Source of the DNA: an uncultured Bacteroidales bacterium
Lineage (GTDB): Bacteria > Bacteroidota > Bacteroidia > Bacteroidales > Muribaculaceae
NCBI GenBank assembly: GCA_900554715.1
Contig: USIN01000021.1
Coordinates: 1-15,451, forward strand
Reading direction: 5' to 3'
DNA: 15,451 nucleotides
Positions 1-7,624 of this stretch are shown here, piece by piece. Position 1 is the first letter of the stretch. Each line of letters begins with the position of its first letter. Position numbers and translations under genes: made by a program. Below the pieces are notes generated by a model. It saw nothing but the letters and a program-made list of their open reading frames with translations. It was not told where the DNA came from and made no database searches.

Positions 1-8
1 TCGGCCTA

Positions 9-111
9 CGCGGCTATCAGTAAAATCATCGCCTTGCAGGCGATATGGACCAAGGGCTTCAGCCCTTGGAGCCAGTGAGTTGGCTGCGAGGGCTGAAGCC
101 CATCGCTCCAT
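9..111. repeat. REPIN-like hairpin doublet, copy A
   Basis: Two parts are visible. Positions 9-44 are a 36-bp module holding the hairpin ATCGCCTtgcAGGCGAT at its right end; its exact reverse complement occurs at 7305-7340. Positions 45-111 form a quasi-symmetric unit bounded by ATGGA (45-49) and TCCAT (107-111), with one hairpin AAGGGCTtcAGCCCTT (52-67), a spacer of about 22 bp containing CAGTGAGTTGGC, and a second hairpin GGGCTgaAGCCC (90-101). The same order, with the same ends, is found at 7358-7423. A pair of small palindromes in one unit is the layout of REP doublets (REPINs). No transposase is nearby. The function is unknown; an RNA-end or non-autonomous mobile element is plausible. Confidence 0.75.
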
Positions 112-126
112 AGCGCTGTCAGTGTC

Positions 127-224
127 GCCGCGATGCGGCTCCTTTGTGGAAATTGCCTTTTATACACGCACTTCGGCGCATTGCGCCTCGTACGCGCCTA
201 ATGAACTATCGCCGCTGACGCGGC
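127..224. repeat. Cluster of three GC-rich mini-hairpins
   Basis: Three perfect 5-bp-stem hairpins lie within 100 bp: GCCGC-gat-GCGGC (127-139), GGCGC-att-GCGCC (175-187) and GCCGC-tgac-GCGGC (211-224). Together with copy A of the hairpin doublet they fill the gene-free stretch 1-287, which lies downstream of the last gene of the minus-strand train. No U-tract follows them on the minus strand, so a classic intrinsic terminator is not supported, though they could stabilise the 3' end of the transcript. Confidence 0.6.
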
Positions 225-287
225 TCTGCGAAGGAGGCTCCACATCGTTCTGATGCACTGCACCATTGCGCGGACATATCGGTTTAT

Positions 288-1022
288 TTATCGGCTTAAG
301 GTCGCTTTCAGTCTTTTTGCAAGATCGCGGGTCGAGGAATCACCGCTATGCTCGATCGCATCGTTGAGAAGACGCTCTAATAGCTCGCTGTCAGGGATAA
401 GTTCGGGAAGGCTTTTAATAGAAAGCACGTGACCGAGCAGTCTCCAACCGAAACTATCGTCCGGCGCGAGGGCTCCGCACGAAATGCCCTCGCGCAGATT
501 ATACCGGTATTCTTCCAAGTCGGCTATCCCGGATTTGCTCCAGCCAAAGGCATCGGGAGTCAAGCCCCTAAGCAGGCAAAGGCAAGGATGTCCGCTGTCG
601 CATGCTACCTCAACGCTACGCTGAAACGCTCTGATGGCATAGCGGATGTTATCGCCGCCGCGGTTTTCAAAGAAGCTCTCGAATCGGGCTAACGCTTCGT
701 CAGGAGTGATGACGCACAGATACTGGATGTTGATCCAATAGCTATAACGTTTCACATAATGAGTCTGCCCCAAACCGCCGTTAACCCAGATTTCTTCGCC
801 GTTGAGGCGCAGCAGCATCGAGGATGGAATGACAGTCGGGTCGTCTGAAAGCCTGACAAATTCGAGTCTGATGTCAGGGTCGTCGGGAAGGTCGATTTTG
901 CCTCCGGCAATGATGTATCGGGCATTGAACTTGTAAATGTGGACTGACTGTTCGTCAGCTGTATCTCTGACCGCTTCAATCCATATTATATAGTCACCGG
1001 TTTTCGGATCGTAAGGCTTCAT
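288..1022 (-). CDS. Hypothetical cytosolic protein, last gene of the suf-linked train
   Basis: I do not recognise this 244-residue protein. It has no signal peptide and no membrane segment, so it is probably cytosolic. The N-terminal 100 residues look beta-rich (for example the YIIWIEAV, YIIAGGKIDL and IRLEFVRL stretches). The rest looks alpha-helical, with a small cysteine cluster at residues 141-149 (C141, C147, C149) and several charged helices towards the C terminus. The start ATG at 1020-1022 lies 16 bp after the stop of the preceding gene, with no promoter visible between them, so the two are probably co-transcribed. Base composition is less GC-rich than the suf genes. A stand-alone accessory pair, such as an immunity-type or housekeeping gene, is possible, but nothing in the sequence decides this. 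Confidence 0.75.
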   Translation of the reverse strand: MKPYDPKTGDYIIWIEAVRDTADEQSVHIYKFNARYIIAGGKIDLPDDPDIRLEFVRLSDDPTVIPSSMLLRLNGEEIWVNGGLGQTHYVKRYSYWINIQYLCVITPDEALARFESFFENRGGDNIRYAIRAFQRSVEVACDSGHPCLCLLRGLTPDAFGWSKSGIADLEEYRYNLREGISCGALAPDDSFGWRLLGHVLSIKSLPELIPDSELLERLLNDAIEHSGDSSTRDLAKRLKATLSR

Positions 1023-1038
1023 TATATGTGTGTTAGGT

Positions 1039-1674
1039 TTATAGCACTCCGTCGATGCCGTAGCTTATCTGGTCGGTGCGCGGCAGAAGTGTCTGCGCGA
1101 ACCCGGCGATCTGGCGAAAAATCGCGTCAGAACCTTTGCAACCGCGGTCACGGTGTAATTTCAAGAACACATCCATATATCTGACGGCTTTTATCCGGTC
1201 ATATTGAGCATGGGTCTTCAAAACCGACGACATGTAGTAGAGGTATGTCTCCAGCCAGCTGTAGCAGCAATATGGCAAGTCTGCTATCATATATAAATCG
1301 GCGATTTCAGGAACTTTTGTCTCAATCTCGTCGTAAGTCAGGTTGGGAATCTGGAGGTAGAAGTCGGTTATCTCTTCCCAAACATCCTCCATGGTGCCGT
1401 AGTCGCGGACGCTGACGCAGAACCTCAGCATCATGATATAGCATTCCAATATCTGGCGGTCAAGCCGGTGGTCAGAGTTCCATGACGCCAGCTTCCCGGC
1501 TAAAAAATAGTAGAATGTGATGTTGAAAACGTTCTGTTGCTCTTTGCTTTCAGAGCTCATGAAACGGTCACGGATAATGATGCCCTCTTTCACGCGCCTG
1601 TCTATCGGCATGCGCGGGTCGTTGTCCATGGCTGTCTCTATCTGTATCAGCAGGTGTTCGGGTGAAATCAGCAT
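1039..1674 (-). CDS. Hypothetical all-helical cytosolic protein downstream of sufS
   Basis: This 211-residue protein is not one I recognise. It has no signal peptide or clear membrane segment. Apart from short loops it reads as a string of amphipathic helices rich in Tyr, Met, Ile and Leu (for example around residues 48-60, 75-92 and 133-152), which could form a TPR-like or other helical bundle; this is inference. Its ATG at 1672-1674 lies 45 bp beyond the sufS stop, the largest gap in the train. I found no TAnnTTTG box in that gap, so read-through from the suf genes is likely. It pairs closely with the next gene (16 bp gap). Like that gene it is visibly less GC-rich than sufBCDS, which may mean the pair joined the locus separately. 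Confidence 0.75.
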   Translation of the reverse strand: MLISPEHLLIQIETAMDNDPRMPIDRRVKEGIIIRDRFMSSESKEQQNVFNITFYYFLAGKLASWNSDHRLDRQILECYIMMLRFCVSVRDYGTMEDVWEEITDFYLQIPNLTYDEIETKVPEIADLYMIADLPYCCYSWLETYLYYMSSVLKTHAQYDRIKAVRYMDVFLKLHRDRGCKGSDAIFRQIAGFAQTLLPRTDQISYGIDGVL

Positions 1675-1719
1675 TATTATATCGGTATCAGCAGGTTAAG
1701 GTTATAGTGTGGATATCTG

Positions 1720-2955
1720 TTATGTTAGCATTGCGGCAACGCGGCGGACGGCGGCGATGAAGCGGTCGGCTTCGTCGAAGGTGTTGTAGAGCGCGAACGA
1801 GGCGCGGACGGTGCCTTCGATGCCGAGAGATTCCATCAGGGGCTGGGCGCAGTGGTGGCCTGTGCGGACGGCGATGCCGAGCTGGTCGAGCAGCATGCCC
1901 GTGTCGAAGGGCGTGGCGTCGCCGATAAGGAATGATATGATGGCCGATTTGTGTTCGGCTGTGCCGAATATCCTCATGCCGGGGATGGTGAGGAGTTCGG
2001 CTGTCGTGTAGTCGAGGAGGCTGTCTTCGTGGGCGGCGATGCGCTCTACGCCGAGCGATCTGATATATTCCACGGCTCTCGACATGGCCGACGCATCGAC
2101 GAAGTCGGGTGTACCGGCCTCGAACTTATAAGGCAAGGAGGCCCAGGTGGTGCCGCCAAAACTGACATGGCCTATCATCTCGCCACCGCCCTGATAGGGG
2201 GGCATGGCTTCGAGCAGCTGACGCCTGCCGTAGAGGATGCCGATACCCGTCGGACCGTACATCTTGTGGGACGAGAAGACATAAAAGTCGGCGTCGAGGT
2301 CGGCGACGTCGACGCTGAGATGGGCCACGGCCTGCGCTCCGTCGACAAGAACGACGGCTCCGCGAGAGTGGGCATAGGCTATCATCTCTTTGACGGGGTT
2401 GACGGTGCCGAGGACGTTAGAGACGTGGGCGACAGAGACAAGACGCGTGCGGTCGGTGAAGAGGCTGCGGTAGACGTCGAGATCGAGCTCGCCGCGCCCG
2501 TTGATTGGCACGACCTTGATTGTTATTTTCTTACGCGACTGAAGCAGCTGCCAGGGAACGATATTGGAGTGATGCTCCATGACGGTGAGTATTATCTCAT
2601 CGCCGTCGTCGAGGAGCTGCCCGTAGCTCGAGGCCACGAGGTTAATCGACTCGGTGGTTCCCCGGGTGAAGATTATTTCTTCGGTCGAACCGGCATTGAT
2701 AAATTCGCGGACGAGGCTGCGGGTGGCCTCCATGGCGTTTGTGGCCTCCTGAGAGAGGGTGTGGACGCCACGGTGGACGTTGGCTTTCTTGTCATAATAC
2801 ATGTCGACGACGGCATCGACGACGGCACGGGGTGTCTGTGTCGTGGCCGTGTTGTCGAGGTAGACCAGCGGGCGGCCGTTGACCGTGCGCCGCAGTATCG
2901 GAAACTTCTCGCGCTGTTTTTCAACGTCGTAGGCGTATATCCTGTCGTTTTCCAT
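1720..2955 (-). CDS. sufS: Cysteine desulfurase SufS
   Basis: This PLP enzyme releases sulfur from L-cysteine as an enzyme-bound persulfide, giving alanine, and feeds it to the SufBCD scaffold in the cytosol. The 411 residues match the usual SufS length. The PLP lysine is K231 in SSHKMYGPTG, the catalytic cysteine is C369 in RTGHHCAQP, and the active-site EHHSN motif lies at residues 127-131. The short loop around C369 is the group II (SufS/CsdA) form, not the NifS/IscS form. The VYLDNTATTQTP motif near residue 31 supports the chosen ATG. The gene starts 9 bp after the sufD stop. Group II desulfurases need a SufE or SufU partner, and neither is encoded in this window. Confidence 0.96.
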   Translation of the reverse strand: MENDRIYAYDVEKQREKFPILRRTVNGRPLVYLDNTATTQTPRAVVDAVVDMYYDKKANVHRGVHTLSQEATNAMEATRSLVREFINAGSTEEIIFTRGTTESINLVASSYGQLLDDGDEIILTVMEHHSNIVPWQLLQSRKKITIKVVPINGRGELDLDVYRSLFTDRTRLVSVAHVSNVLGTVNPVKEMIAYAHSRGAVVLVDGAQAVAHLSVDVADLDADFYVFSSHKMYGPTGIGILYGRRQLLEAMPPYQGGGEMIGHVSFGGTTWASLPYKFEAGTPDFVDASAMSRAVEYIRSLGVERIAAHEDSLLDYTTAELLTIPGMRIFGTAEHKSAIISFLIGDATPFDTGMLLDQLGIAVRTGHHCAQPLMESLGIEGTVRASFALYNTFDEADRFIAAVRRVAAMLT

Positions 2956-2964
2956 AGCTGTGGT

Positions 2965-4314
2965 CTATTTACATGTGTTACATTCGCCGCAGTCAAGCCG
3001 GCGGCCGCCGAGGCGTCGTTCGACAAGATGGCGGAGACGGTCCTGAAGGCCGTCGAGGCGTATCGTGTCGATGATGTCAGACATGAACGACTCCATGAGC
3101 ATGCGCCGGGCCTCGTCGAGGGGAATGCCGCGCGAACGCATGTAGAACAGGGCGTTTTGGTCGAGCTGTCCGGTGGCCGCGCCGTGGCTGCATTTGACCT
3201 CGTCGCAGTAGATTTCGAGCTGGGGCGCGGTATGCATGCGCGCGTCTTCGGAAGCGAGGAGATTGCGGTTGGTCTGGTAGGCCTCGGTGAAGGCTGCGTC
3301 GGCGTCGACGCGTATCGCCCCCTCGAAGCCGCCGCGGGCGCTGTCAGACAGGATATATTTGAAGGTCTGACGGCTGTGGCTGTGGTCGGCGTTGTGGAAG
3401 ACAGACGAAGCATTGTCGACGACCTGATCGCCGTCGGCGATGACCATGCCGACGAGTTCGGTGTCGCAGCGGTCGGCCACGGCGATGACGTATTCGTTGC
3501 GCGTGTGTCCGCAGCTGAGTGTCGTGCCGTTGACAGTCAGCCGGCTGCCGCGCTGCTGACGGGCGTATAGCTGTGACAGGCGCGAGTTGGCGCTGTCGGT
3601 GGCCTCGAGGTCGTAGTAGTCGACAGTGGCGCCTTCGGCGGCCGAGATTTCGACGACCTGCGACACGAGCGAGTCGATGCCGGCGTTCTGGGTGTGGTCG
3701 CAGAAGAGCAGACGCACCTGCGAGTCGCGCCCGGCGACAACGAGCACGCGTCGCACGGCCATCATCGGGGCCGAGGCGTTGAAGATGTTGACAATCTGGA
3801 TGGTCTTTTCGAGGCGGACGCCGTCGGCGACGTGAATGAAGACGCCGTCCTGCATCAGCAGGGTGTTGAGAGCGGTGGCGGCGCTGTCATTGCCGGCGAT
3901 GCGGCCGAGATAAGGCCCGACCAGTTCGGGCCGGGTCGCGGCCGCCTCGGCGAGCGACATGACGGTGACGCCTTCGGGCAGGTTTGCCGTCAGGGTCGAG
4001 GTCGGGCGGAAGGCGTCGTTGACGACGACGCCGAGCAATGTGCTCAGATTGGGGACATCGCATCGGAACGACGCGGCGACATCGACGGCGAAGGGCACGC
4101 GGTTGACATTGACGCCGAAGTCGGGGGCGAACATCGCGTCGAGCGATATGACGCTGTGGCCTTCGTCGCCTTTGACGGGCAGCCGGCCGAACCGATGGAG
4201 GGCCGACAGGGCGTCGGGGCGAAGTCTGTTCATCGCCGCGGGCGAATGTGACTCGATGGCCTCACGGTTGTGGTCGAACAGCTCGATATATTGTGTCAGT
4301 GAATTATTCTGCAT
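2965..4314 (-). CDS. sufD: Fe-S cluster assembly protein SufD
   Basis: SufD pairs with SufB and two SufC subunits in the SufBC2D complex that builds Fe-S clusters, and is needed for iron entry. The 449-residue protein has the variable helical N terminus (about 1-100), a right-handed beta-helix core and the conserved C-terminal helical part. The family signature KCSHGAATGQLDQ is at residues 374-386, with the conserved histidine H377 that corresponds to the functionally important SufD histidine of E. coli. RGIPLDEARRMLMESF (395-410) is the usual SufC-contact region. The protein ends in DCGECNTCK, giving a CxxCxxC motif (C442, C445, C448) that the E. coli protein lacks. The gene follows sufC by 12 bp and precedes sufS by 9 bp. 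Confidence 0.95.
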   Translation of the reverse strand: MQNNSLTQYIELFDHNREAIESHSPAAMNRLRPDALSALHRFGRLPVKGDEGHSVISLDAMFAPDFGVNVNRVPFAVDVAASFRCDVPNLSTLLGVVVNDAFRPTSTLTANLPEGVTVMSLAEAAATRPELVGPYLGRIAGNDSAATALNTLLMQDGVFIHVADGVRLEKTIQIVNIFNASAPMMAVRRVLVVAGRDSQVRLLFCDHTQNAGIDSLVSQVVEISAAEGATVDYYDLEATDSANSRLSQLYARQQRGSRLTVNGTTLSCGHTRNEYVIAVADRCDTELVGMVIADGDQVVDNASSVFHNADHSHSRQTFKYILSDSARGGFEGAIRVDADAAFTEAYQTNRNLLASEDARMHTAPQLEIYCDEVKCSHGAATGQLDQNALFYMRSRGIPLDEARRMLMESFMSDIIDTIRLDGLQDRLRHLVERRLGGRRLDCGECNTCK

Positions 4315-4326
4315 GATTTTAGTCGC

Positions 4327-5094
4327 TTATTCGTTGTCGGCCAGCTGCTTGATCCAGTCATAGCCGCGTTCTTCGAGCTCAAGGGCCAGCTCGGGGCCTC
4401 CGGAGTAGACGATGCGTCCTTTATAGAGAATATGGACAAAGTCGGGCTTTATATAGTCGAGCAGACGCTGGTAGTGGGTTATGACGATGGTTGCGTTGCT
4501 GTCGCTTTTGAGGCGGTTGACGCCGCCGGCGACGACGCGCAGGGCGTCGATGTCGAGGCCGCTGTCGGTTTCGTCGAGTATCGAGAGGCGTGGCTCGAGG
4601 ACTGCCATCTGGAAGATTTCGTTGCGTTTCTTCTCGCCGCCTGAGAAGCCTTCGTTGACCGATCGCGAGGCGAGTTTGTTGTCAAGCTCGACGATTTCGC
4701 GTTTCTTGCGCATCATCTTGAGGAACTCACCGGCCGAGAGGGGAGCCTCGCCGAAATATTTGCGCTTGGCGTTGACGGCCGCGCGCATGAAGTTGACCAT
4801 CGACACGCCGGGAATCTCGACGGGATACTGGAACGAGAGGAAAAGGCCCTCGTGAGAGCGGTCTTCGGGTGAGAGCGACAGCAGGTCGACACCATGGAAA
4901 TCAGCCGATCCTGCGGTGACGGTAAAACGCGGGTCGCCGGCGAGGACACCCGAAAGGGTGCTTTTGCCCGAGCCGTTGGGCCCCATGATGGCGTGGACTT
5001 CGCCGGGATGTATCTCGAGGTTGATGCCTTTGAGTATCTCTTTGCCTTCGATGCCGGCATGCAGGTTGTCGACTTTTAAAAGTATATCTTCCAT
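4327..5094 (-). CDS. sufC: Fe-S assembly ATPase SufC
   Basis: SufC is the ABC-type ATPase of the SufBC2D complex; it is soluble and powers the conformational change on the scaffold rather than transport. All nucleotide-binding motifs are intact in the 255 residues: Walker A GPNGSGKST (38-46), Q-loop Q89 in SFQYP, signature FSGGEKKR (150-157), Walker B LSILDE (170-175) with the SufC-type ETDSGLD continuation, and H-loop H207. The EKKRNEI sequence after the signature is typical of SufC and separates it from transporter ATPases. The gene lies 23 bp after sufB and 12 bp before sufD in the same train. Confidence 0.97.
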   Translation of the reverse strand: MEDILLKVDNLHAGIEGKEILKGINLEIHPGEVHAIMGPNGSGKSTLSGVLAGDPRFTVTAGSADFHGVDLLSLSPEDRSHEGLFLSFQYPVEIPGVSMVNFMRAAVNAKRKYFGEAPLSAGEFLKMMRKKREIVELDNKLASRSVNEGFSGGEKKRNEIFQMAVLEPRLSILDETDSGLDIDALRVVAGGVNRLKSDSNATIVITHYQRLLDYIKPDFVHILYKGRIVYSGGPELALELEERGYDWIKQLADNE

Positions 5095-5117
5095 TGTTTT
5101 GTGTTTATTCTGTTTGT

Positions 5118-6584
5118 TTAACCGACGGTGCCTTCGAGAGTGATCGAGAGCAGTTTCTGCGCCTCGACGGCAAACTCCATGGGCAGTTTGTTCATGACCT
5201 CCTTGGCATAGCCGTTGACAATGAGGGCGATGGCCTCTTCGGTCGGTATGCCGCGCTGGTTGCAGTAGAAGAGCTGGTCTTCGGATATCTTTGACGTCGT
5301 GGCCTCGTGTTCGACCACGGCGGTGTCGTTTTTGACGTCGATATAGGGGAATGTGTGGGCGCCGCAGGTGTCGCTGAGCAACAGCGAGTCACACTGGGTA
5401 TAGTTTCTGACGCCCGACGCCTGAGGGGCCACGCTGACGAGACCGCGGTATGAGTTCTGGCTGTGGCCGGCCGAAATGCCTTTGGAGACGATTGTCGAGC
5501 GGGTGTTTTTGCCGATGTGTATCATCTTCGTGCCGGTATCGGCCTGCTGGCGGTTGTTTGTGACGGCGACCGAATAGAACTCGCCCACAGAGCCTTCGCC
5601 GGCGAGAATGCAGCCGGGATATTTCCATGTGATAGCCGAGCCGGTCTCGACCTGGGTCCACGACAGTTTGGAGTAGTCGCCCCGGCAGAGACCTCGTTTT
5701 GTGACGAAGTTGTAGACGCCGCCGTTGCCGTCGCGGTCGCCGGCATACCAGTTCTGGACGGTCGAGTATTTGACTTCGGCGCGCTCTTCGACGATGATTT
5801 CGACGATGGCGGCATGGAGCTGATTTTCATCACGCTGCGGAGCCGTGCAGCCTTCGAGATAGCTGACATAGGCGTCATCGTCGGCGACGATGAGGGTGCG
5901 CTCGAACTGACCTGTGCCCGAGGCGTTGATGCGGAAGTATGTCGACAGCTCCATCGGGCAGCGCACGCCTTTGGGGATGTAGACAAACGAGCCGTCGCTG
6001 AAGACAGCCGAGTTGAGGGCGGCAAAGAAGTTGTCGCGGTAGCTCACCACTTTGCCGAGATATTTTCTGACCAGATCGGGATAATCTCTGACGGCCTCGC
6101 TGAAGGAGCAGAAGATGATGCCCATCTCGGCGAGTTTCTCGCGGTGTGTGGTCTTGACCGACACCGAGTCCATCACGGCGTCGACGGCCATGCCGGAGAG
6201 CACTTTCTGCTCTTCGAGGGGAATGCCCAGACGGTTGAATGTCTCGATGAGCTTGGGGTCGACCTCGTCGATGCTCTTCGGCCCTTCTTTTTTCTTCGGG
6301 GCGGCATAGTAGCTTATGGCCTGATAGTCGATGTCGGGGATGTCGAGATGCGCCCAGCGGGGCATCTCGAGGGTCGTCCAGTAGCGGTAGGCTTTCAGAC
6401 GGAAGTCGAGAAGCCAGTCGGGTTCTCCTTTTTTCCGGGAAATAAGCCTGACGACGTCTTCGTTGAGGCCGCGCTCGATGATGTCGCTGTCGATATCTGA
6501 GACGAAGCCGTATTTATATTCCGAGCCGGTGACGTCGCTGATGATGTCATTGCCGGTTTTGCTGTCGTTGTTGCGGTTGTCCAT
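5118..6584 (-). CDS. sufB: Fe-S cluster scaffold protein SufB
   Basis: SufB is the scaffold subunit on which the nascent Fe-S cluster forms. The 488-residue length is normal. Core motifs appear in order: FVYIPKGVRCP (200-210), SYLEGCTAPQ (241-250) with C246, VQNWY (276-280), KYPGCIL (321-327), NTRSTIVSKGISAG (360-373) and NYTQCDS (394-400). C398 corresponds to the sulfur-accepting C405 of E. coli SufB, and H426/E427 in VEHEATTS correspond to H433/E434. All key residues are therefore present and the protein should be active. It starts 28 bp after the cvpA-like stop; no promoter box is evident in that gap. A very long open frame on the opposite strand is a by-product of GC-rich codon use. Confidence 0.97.
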   Translation of the reverse strand: MDNRNNDSKTGNDIISDVTGSEYKYGFVSDIDSDIIERGLNEDVVRLISRKKGEPDWLLDFRLKAYRYWTTLEMPRWAHLDIPDIDYQAISYYAAPKKKEGPKSIDEVDPKLIETFNRLGIPLEEQKVLSGMAVDAVMDSVSVKTTHREKLAEMGIIFCSFSEAVRDYPDLVRKYLGKVVSYRDNFFAALNSAVFSDGSFVYIPKGVRCPMELSTYFRINASGTGQFERTLIVADDDAYVSYLEGCTAPQRDENQLHAAIVEIIVEERAEVKYSTVQNWYAGDRDGNGGVYNFVTKRGLCRGDYSKLSWTQVETGSAITWKYPGCILAGEGSVGEFYSVAVTNNRQQADTGTKMIHIGKNTRSTIVSKGISAGHSQNSYRGLVSVAPQASGVRNYTQCDSLLLSDTCGAHTFPYIDVKNDTAVVEHEATTSKISEDQLFYCNQRGIPTEEAIALIVNGYAKEVMNKLPMEFAVEAQKLLSITLEGTVG

Positions 6585-6612
6585 TTGGTTTTAATTTAAT
6601 GTATAACACCGA

Positions 6613-7110
6613 TTAGTCGCCCGATGTTTTGTCTTTGACCATACCGAGCACTTCGGGGGCGAAAGACCGCAGGGTCTTCTCTACCCTGACCATCGTGCGG
6701 TCGCCCTTGAGGGTCGATGTCGGGCTGATTGTCAGCCATAGATTATATGCGAAGCTGACGATAAACAGCCATTTGACAATCTTGAACAGGGCGCCGGCCA
6801 GACGGTCGGCCCAGCCGAGGGCGACAAGATGAATCAGGCCTTTGACAAGGCTGAAGAGCAGACGTATGATGGCGTAGGCGAGTATGAAGAGCAGGATATA
6901 TGCGATGACATATACGGTCGTCACGGCAGCCTCGGGGTCTTTTCCGGCGAGCCACGCGGCGAATGTGTCGCCGTAGATGCGGCAGACGATTATGCCGCCG
7001 ATAAGGCCGGCGAGCTGGCCGATCTGCGATACGAAGCCCTTTCTGAAGCCCGTGAAGGCGGCGTAGAAGAGCACTATCAGAAGCAGTATGATCAAAGCAT
7101 TCGATGCCAT
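6613..7110 (-). CDS. CvpA family inner-membrane protein
   Basis: This is a 165-residue membrane protein of the CvpA type (colicin V production family). Four hydrophobic segments can be seen at about residues 5-20, 25-44, 64-89 and 107-128, followed by a short hydrophilic C-terminal tail. The GFRKGFVSQIGQLAG motif (21-35) between the first two segments is characteristic of the family. Its cellular role is not settled; family members affect envelope stress and were first linked to colicin V export, and no colicin genes occur here. It is the promoter-proximal gene of the minus-strand train, 28 bp ahead of sufB, so it is likely co-transcribed with the suf genes. A functional link to Fe-S assembly is not shown by the sequence. 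Confidence 0.88.
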   Translation of the reverse strand: MASNALIILLLIVLFYAAFTGFRKGFVSQIGQLAGLIGGIIVCRIYGDTFAAWLAGKDPEAAVTTVYVIAYILLFILAYAIIRLLFSLVKGLIHLVALGWADRLAGALFKIVKWLFIVSFAYNLWLTISPTSTLKGDRTMVRVEKTLRSFAPEVLGMVKDKTSGD

Positions 7111-7140
7111 TGCAAAATTCTGTCAGTTATATAGCAACTG

Positions 7141-7148
7141 CAAAATTA
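7141..7148 (-). promoter_or_regulatory. Bacteroidetes-type -7 promoter box for the cvpA-suf train
   Basis: On the minus strand this reads TAATTTTG, a perfect match to the Bacteroidetes -7 consensus TAnnTTTG, 30 bp ahead of the ATG of the CvpA-like gene. The expected TTTG (-33) box is not evident at 19-21 bp upstream. It is the best candidate for driving the whole train to position 288. I saw no palindrome that would clearly mark an IscR- or Fur-like operator. Confidence 0.5.
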
Positions 7149-7166
7149 CGAATAAATGAACAATTA

Positions 7167-7270
7167 ATCAATGTACAATGCACAATTCACAATGCACAAT
7201 TCACAATGCACAATCATGAACATAACGCACAATCATGAACATAAGAACATAAGGTCAGAAGAACATAAGA
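7167..7270. repeat. AT-rich short tandem and direct repeats, left array
   Basis: A 14-bp unit ACAATGCACAATTC is repeated almost three times at 7175-7214. It passes into an exact 18-bp direct repeat, GCACAATCATGAACATAA, at 7208-7225 and 7227-7244, then several GAACATAAG words. The stretch 7221-7254 recurs with a single mismatch at 8518-8551, beyond the outer-membrane gene, in the same orientation. Unit lengths are too short and there are no unique spacers, so this is not a CRISPR array. Confidence 0.8.
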
Positions 7271-7304
7271 ATTTTTTTAGACAGAAAGAACGTAAGCGCA
7301 GAAA

Positions 7305-7423
7305 ATCGCCTGCAAGGCGATGATTTTACTGATAGCCGCGCAGGCGTGTCAGGCGGCATGGAGCAAGGGCTTCAGCCCTTGTATTCAGCGTGCTGGCAAC
7401 TACGGCTAAAGCCGTAGTTCCAT
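7305..7423. repeat. REPIN-like hairpin doublet, copy B
   Basis: Positions 7305-7340 are the exact 36-bp reverse complement of 9-44. After 17 bp comes the 66-bp unit 7358-7423, bounded by ATGGA and TCCAT, which runs in the same direction as copy A: hairpin CAAGGGCTtcAGCCCTTG (7364-7381), a spacer with CAGCGTGCTGGC, and hairpin CTACGGCTaaAGCCGTAG (7400-7417). The second hairpin differs in base sequence from copy A but keeps its pairing, so the fold rather than the letters has been conserved. A further similar hairpin lies at 7510-7524. Confidence 0.75.
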
Positions 7424-7624
7424 GTCGCCTAACGCGGCTTTAAAATCTTATGTCCTTTTGTTGTTGTTTCCCTTTAAACATAAGTCATACCCGATGATGC
7501 GACTTCCTGTCGCCTGCATGGCGATGAGTTGTCTAAAATTACGGCCAAGTCTAAGTGCGTTATTTTTAGTAGGTTTTTAGTTTTTAGTTGATTAACAGAA
7601 ATTACTCGATATGCGTTAAAATAG

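Noticed and set aside
1..287. Intrinsic terminator for the minus-strand train
   Set aside because: Hairpins are plentiful but none is followed by a T-run on the minus strand close to the stop codon.
1951..3570. 539-codon open frame on the plus strand
   Set aside because: It is antisense to sufS and sufD, whose motifs are complete. Long antisense frames are expected from the GC-rich third positions, and the translation shows no family features.
5463..6500. 345-codon open frame on the plus strand
   Set aside because: It is antisense to sufB, which carries all its conserved residues; the plus-strand product is low-complexity Val/Ala/Gly/Asp-rich.
7111..7220. Fur- or IscR-type operator ahead of the cvpA-suf train
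   Set aside because: No convincing symmetric operator could be separated from the AT-rich repeats; only a -7 box is supported.
7305..7423. Insertion sequence end
   Set aside because: No transposase frame, no target-site duplication that I can see, and the inverted match to 9-44 encloses a housekeeping operon rather than a transposase.
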